A stretch of DNA of 24,472 nt from CAMDBL01 sp964498125. GTDB taxonomy: Bacteria > Pseudomonadota > Alphaproteobacteria > Rhizobiales > Hyphomicrobiaceae. The stretch lies in NCBI GenBank assembly GCA_964498125.1, contig CAZCGE010000011.1, positions 1 to 24,472 on the forward strand, read 5' to 3'. A program made the position numbers and the translations under genes. Every line of letters starts with the position of its first letter. The first letter of the stretch is position 1. Positions 22,947 to 24,472 of this stretch are shown here, piece after piece. Below the pieces are notes generated by a model. That model saw only the letters and a list, made by a program, of their open reading frames with translations. It had not been told where the DNA came from and did no database searches.

Positions 22947-23594
22947 TCAACGCTTTTTCCTTGGTGTTTTTGCGCGTATTTCTGTCGACGAGGCCGGCGA
23001 AAGCCGGGTGGTCAGAAATGTCCACTTTGCCCCGTCACGGCGCCCTAGGGCCGCGGCATGATCCTCCCGGAGGAAGCTTTTTCCCAGCGCTTTGGCCGCG
23101 GGCGACGCCATCGCGCGCAGCCGGTAGCCCGGCCGGTCGACCACGGCGAATGGCATCAAGGCGGCGATTTTGCGCCAATCACGCCAGCGGTGAAAGGACG
23201 CCAGGCCGTCCGCGCCCATGATCCAGACGAAGCGCACGCCGCGATGGCGCAGCCGCAGGAAGGCCAGCGTATCGACCGTGAAGGCCGAACCCAGGCCGGC
23301 CTCGAAGCCCGTCACGCGCATGCGCGGATGACCCGCGAAGGCCGCCGCGGCGGTCATGCGCTGGCCCAACGGCGGCACGGGGTTGGCGGACTTCAACGGG
23401 TTGCCGGGTGTCACCACCCACCAGAGCTGGTCCAGAGCCAGCCGCTTCAGCACCGTTCGGGCCACCAGCGCATGGCCCTCGTGCGGCGGATTGAAGGTGC
23501 CGCCCATGATGCCGACGCGCAGGCCTGCCGCCGCCAGCGGCGTGCGCGCGGCGATACTGCCAAAGCTCGAACCCGTGCGCCGCTTGCTGACCAT
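22947..23594 (-). CDS. nadD: nicotinate-nucleotide adenylyltransferase
   Basis: A 215-residue enzyme (EC 2.7.7.18) that adenylates nicotinate mononucleotide to deamido-NAD in NAD synthesis. The nucleotidyltransferase motif GIMGGTFNPPHEGH (28-41) carries the T/HxGH-type active site. Also seen are WWVVTPGNPLK, the MGADGLASFHRWRDW segment that binds the substrate, and the late motif SSTEIRAK matching the family's ISST-x-IR. ATG 23594 follows GGTGAG; the frame continues upstream to 23792 but without NadD character. A 20-residue basic N-terminal extension precedes the core, common in alphaproteobacterial NadD. It is separated from rsfS and rlmH, which usually lie next to it. Confidence 0.94.
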   Translation of the reverse strand: MVSKRRTGSSFGSIAARTPLAAAGLRVGIMGGTFNPPHEGHALVARTVLKRLALDQLWWVVTPGNPLKSANPVPPLGQRMTAAAAFAGHPRMRVTGFEAGLGSAFTVDTLAFLRLRHRGVRFVWIMGADGLASFHRWRDWRKIAALMPFAVVDRPGYRLRAMASPAAKALGKSFLREDHAAALGRRDGAKWTFLTTRLSPASSTEIRAKTPRKKR

Positions 23595-23934
23595 AGGTCT
23601 CACCAAAGCTGCTTGCAGGCCAGCGCCGCGTCGTGGGTCCGCGGCAGGAAGCCGGTGCGCGTGGTCAAAATGCGGTTGCTGCTGCGCTGCACGAGCGGTT
23701 TCCCCGGTCCATACTGGCGATGGTGCTGGCTCCACCGATGATAGGTGCACCACCCCACTGAGGGAAGACGTATCGTTTTGCTGCATCGGCACGTTAGGCA
23801 GCCAATGCGACCGGGCGCCCGCATGTCGTCCGGATGAATGCGGGATAAATGCGCGGCTCAGGTGGCGTTCAGGCGGCGTGCGCCATGGTCGCGCATGACC
23901 TGATGGTCATGACATCCACCTCTAGGAGCACTCG
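23595..23934. other. 340-bp divergent gap between nadD and the EF-hand gene
   Basis: No convincing gene. A minus-strand frame at 23600-23824 (74 residues, Arg/His/Trp-rich) ends with its TGA inside the nadD ribosome binding region, as coupled genes do, but has no ribosome binding site and no recognisable family; I treat it as doubtful. The gap must carry promoters in both directions. AGGAG at 23924-23928 serves the EF-hand gene. Confidence 0.5.
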
Positions 23935-24255
23935 ATGATGAAGACCCTGACGACCGCCACCCTCGCCCTCGTTCTGGCCGCCGGCGCCGCCATCGCGCAG
24001 ACAACCGCGCCCACGATGCCCGCCGCTACCCCGGCTCCCGCGCCCGCTGCTACCCCGGCTCCCGCACCGGTTGTCAAGGCCGACCCCGCCAACGACGCCA
24101 AGTTCAAGACTGCCGACAAGAACGCCAACGGCATGCTCGACGGCGCCGAGGTCACTCCGTTCACCAAGGATCTCGCCAAGATCGACACCAACAAAGACAG
24201 CAAGATCTCGCGCGGCGAGTTCGATGTCGCGGTGAAGGCTGGCCTGATCAAGTAA
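23935..24255 (+). CDS. secreted EF-hand calcium-binding protein
   Basis: A 106-residue protein with a Sec signal peptide (TLALVLAAGAAIA, cleavage after about residue 21), a Pro/Ala/Thr linker (about 22-48) and a pair of EF-hand loops. Loop 1 is D61-x-N-x-N-x-M-x-D-x-x-E72 (DKNANGMLDGAE). Loop 2 is D84-x-N-x-D-x-K-x-S-x-x-E95 (DTNKDSKISRGE). Both keep the acidic first and twelfth positions, so calcium binding in the periplasm is likely; the role is unknown. Start ATG 23935 (an adjacent ATG at 23938 is possible) has AGGAG 6 nt upstream. The linker is partly coded by a tandem DNA repeat. A hairpin follows the stop. Confidence 0.87.
   Translation: MMKTLTTATLALVLAAGAAIAQTTAPTMPAATPAPAPAATPAPAPVVKADPANDAKFKTADKNANGMLDGAEVTPFTKDLAKIDTNKDSKISRGEFDVAVKAGLIK
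24022..24069 (+). repeat. 24-bp tandem repeat, two copies, in the EF-hand linker
   Basis: Units at 24022-24045 and 24046-24069 differ at only three positions (a C/T, a G/A and a C/G). Each encodes the octapeptide AATPAPAP, and the length is a multiple of three, so copy number could change without breaking the frame. Confidence 0.9.
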
Positions 24256-24279
24256 CCGGCGTCACCTGTGTTGCAGCAT

Positions 24280-24310
24280 CCGGCCTTGCCCCCACACGGA
24301 GCAAGGCCGG
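24280..24310 (+). terminator. possible terminator after the EF-hand gene
   Basis: Perfect 10-bp arms CCGGCCTTGC (24280-24289) and GCAAGGCCGG (24301-24310) around an 11-nt loop, 24 bp after the stop codon. No T-run follows, so it may be a weak terminator or a 3' stabilising hairpin. Beyond it, 24311-24472 holds further hairpins (24374-24410 with CCCCGGC/GCCGGGG, 24453-24470 with TCCGACC/GGTCGGA) but no gene I can support. Confidence 0.5.
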
Positions 24311-24472
24311 CTGGCCTGCGTAAGGCGAGCGCCCATTGGCGCTAACATAAGGGTGCTACCTATCGATCTGCGTCCCCGGCCGAAGCGGCGGTGGCCGCGC
24401 AGAGCCGGGGCCTTCCCCATCTCAGAAGAGTGAAGACCCCGGATCATCGCGTTCCGACCTCGCGGTCGGATC

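Noticed and set aside
23600..23824. 74-residue minus-strand frame ending at the nadD ribosome binding region
   Set aside because: The ending position is suggestive of coupling, but there is no ribosome binding site, composition is atypical (many Arg, His, Trp) and no family is recognised.

Overview
The window is GC-rich, densely packed bacterial chromosome. Gene content points to an alphaproteobacterium, probably Rhodospirillales-like or Reyranella-like. The grounds are a CpdR-type single-domain response regulator near hpt, ftsE/ftsX divergent from hpt, a panB / YfgM-like / bamB cluster, rsfS-rlmH, and a 3-hydroxybutyrate dehydrogenase. The lineage is inferred from protein character, not from a marker gene or a search.

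Layout. 1-750: start of an IS1595-like transposase running off the left edge, directly behind an alpha/beta hydrolase that has lost its C-terminal third. 960-3603 (minus): GMC flavin oxidoreductase and EamA/DMT exporter. 3788-5294 (plus): VWA protein and membrane-anchored J-domain protein. 5395-7167: CocE/NonD hydrolase. 7168-7574: gene-free island of palindromes and a dispersed repeat. 7575-10708 (minus): panB, YfgM-like TPR protein, bamB. 10848-12448: palindromic repeat, small membrane protein gene, an intact 906-bp IS5-family element with CTAG duplications, and a second copy of the dispersed repeat. 12472-14215 (minus): ftsE-ftsX. 14443-16570 (plus): hpt, CpdR-like regulator, rsfS, rlmH. 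17035-17814 (minus): 3-hydroxybutyrate dehydrogenase. 17872-20811: GT39 transferase divergent from a GT2 transferase and a LAB_N protein, a likely lipid/LPS glycosylation set. 21126-21368: His-rich secreted protein. 21549-23594 (minus): nadD, SDR, DUF4259. 23935-24255: periplasmic EF-hand protein.

Most genes are housekeeping: envelope assembly (bamB, ftsEX, LAB_N/GT), cofactors (panB, nadD), ribosome (rsfS, rlmH) and purine salvage (hpt). The unusual material is between the genes. Two ~158-bp copies of an intergenic repeat (7244-7401 plus, 12292-12448 minus) each lie just 3' of a gene in that gene's sense direction. They keep a GTTATAAC palindrome and two possible hairpins. One copy sits in an island bracketed by near-identical GGGTCAGACCC hairpins. 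This is the best candidate here for something undescribed, either a structured RNA or a non-autonomous mobile element. No CRISPR array, rRNA, complete tRNA or defence system was seen.
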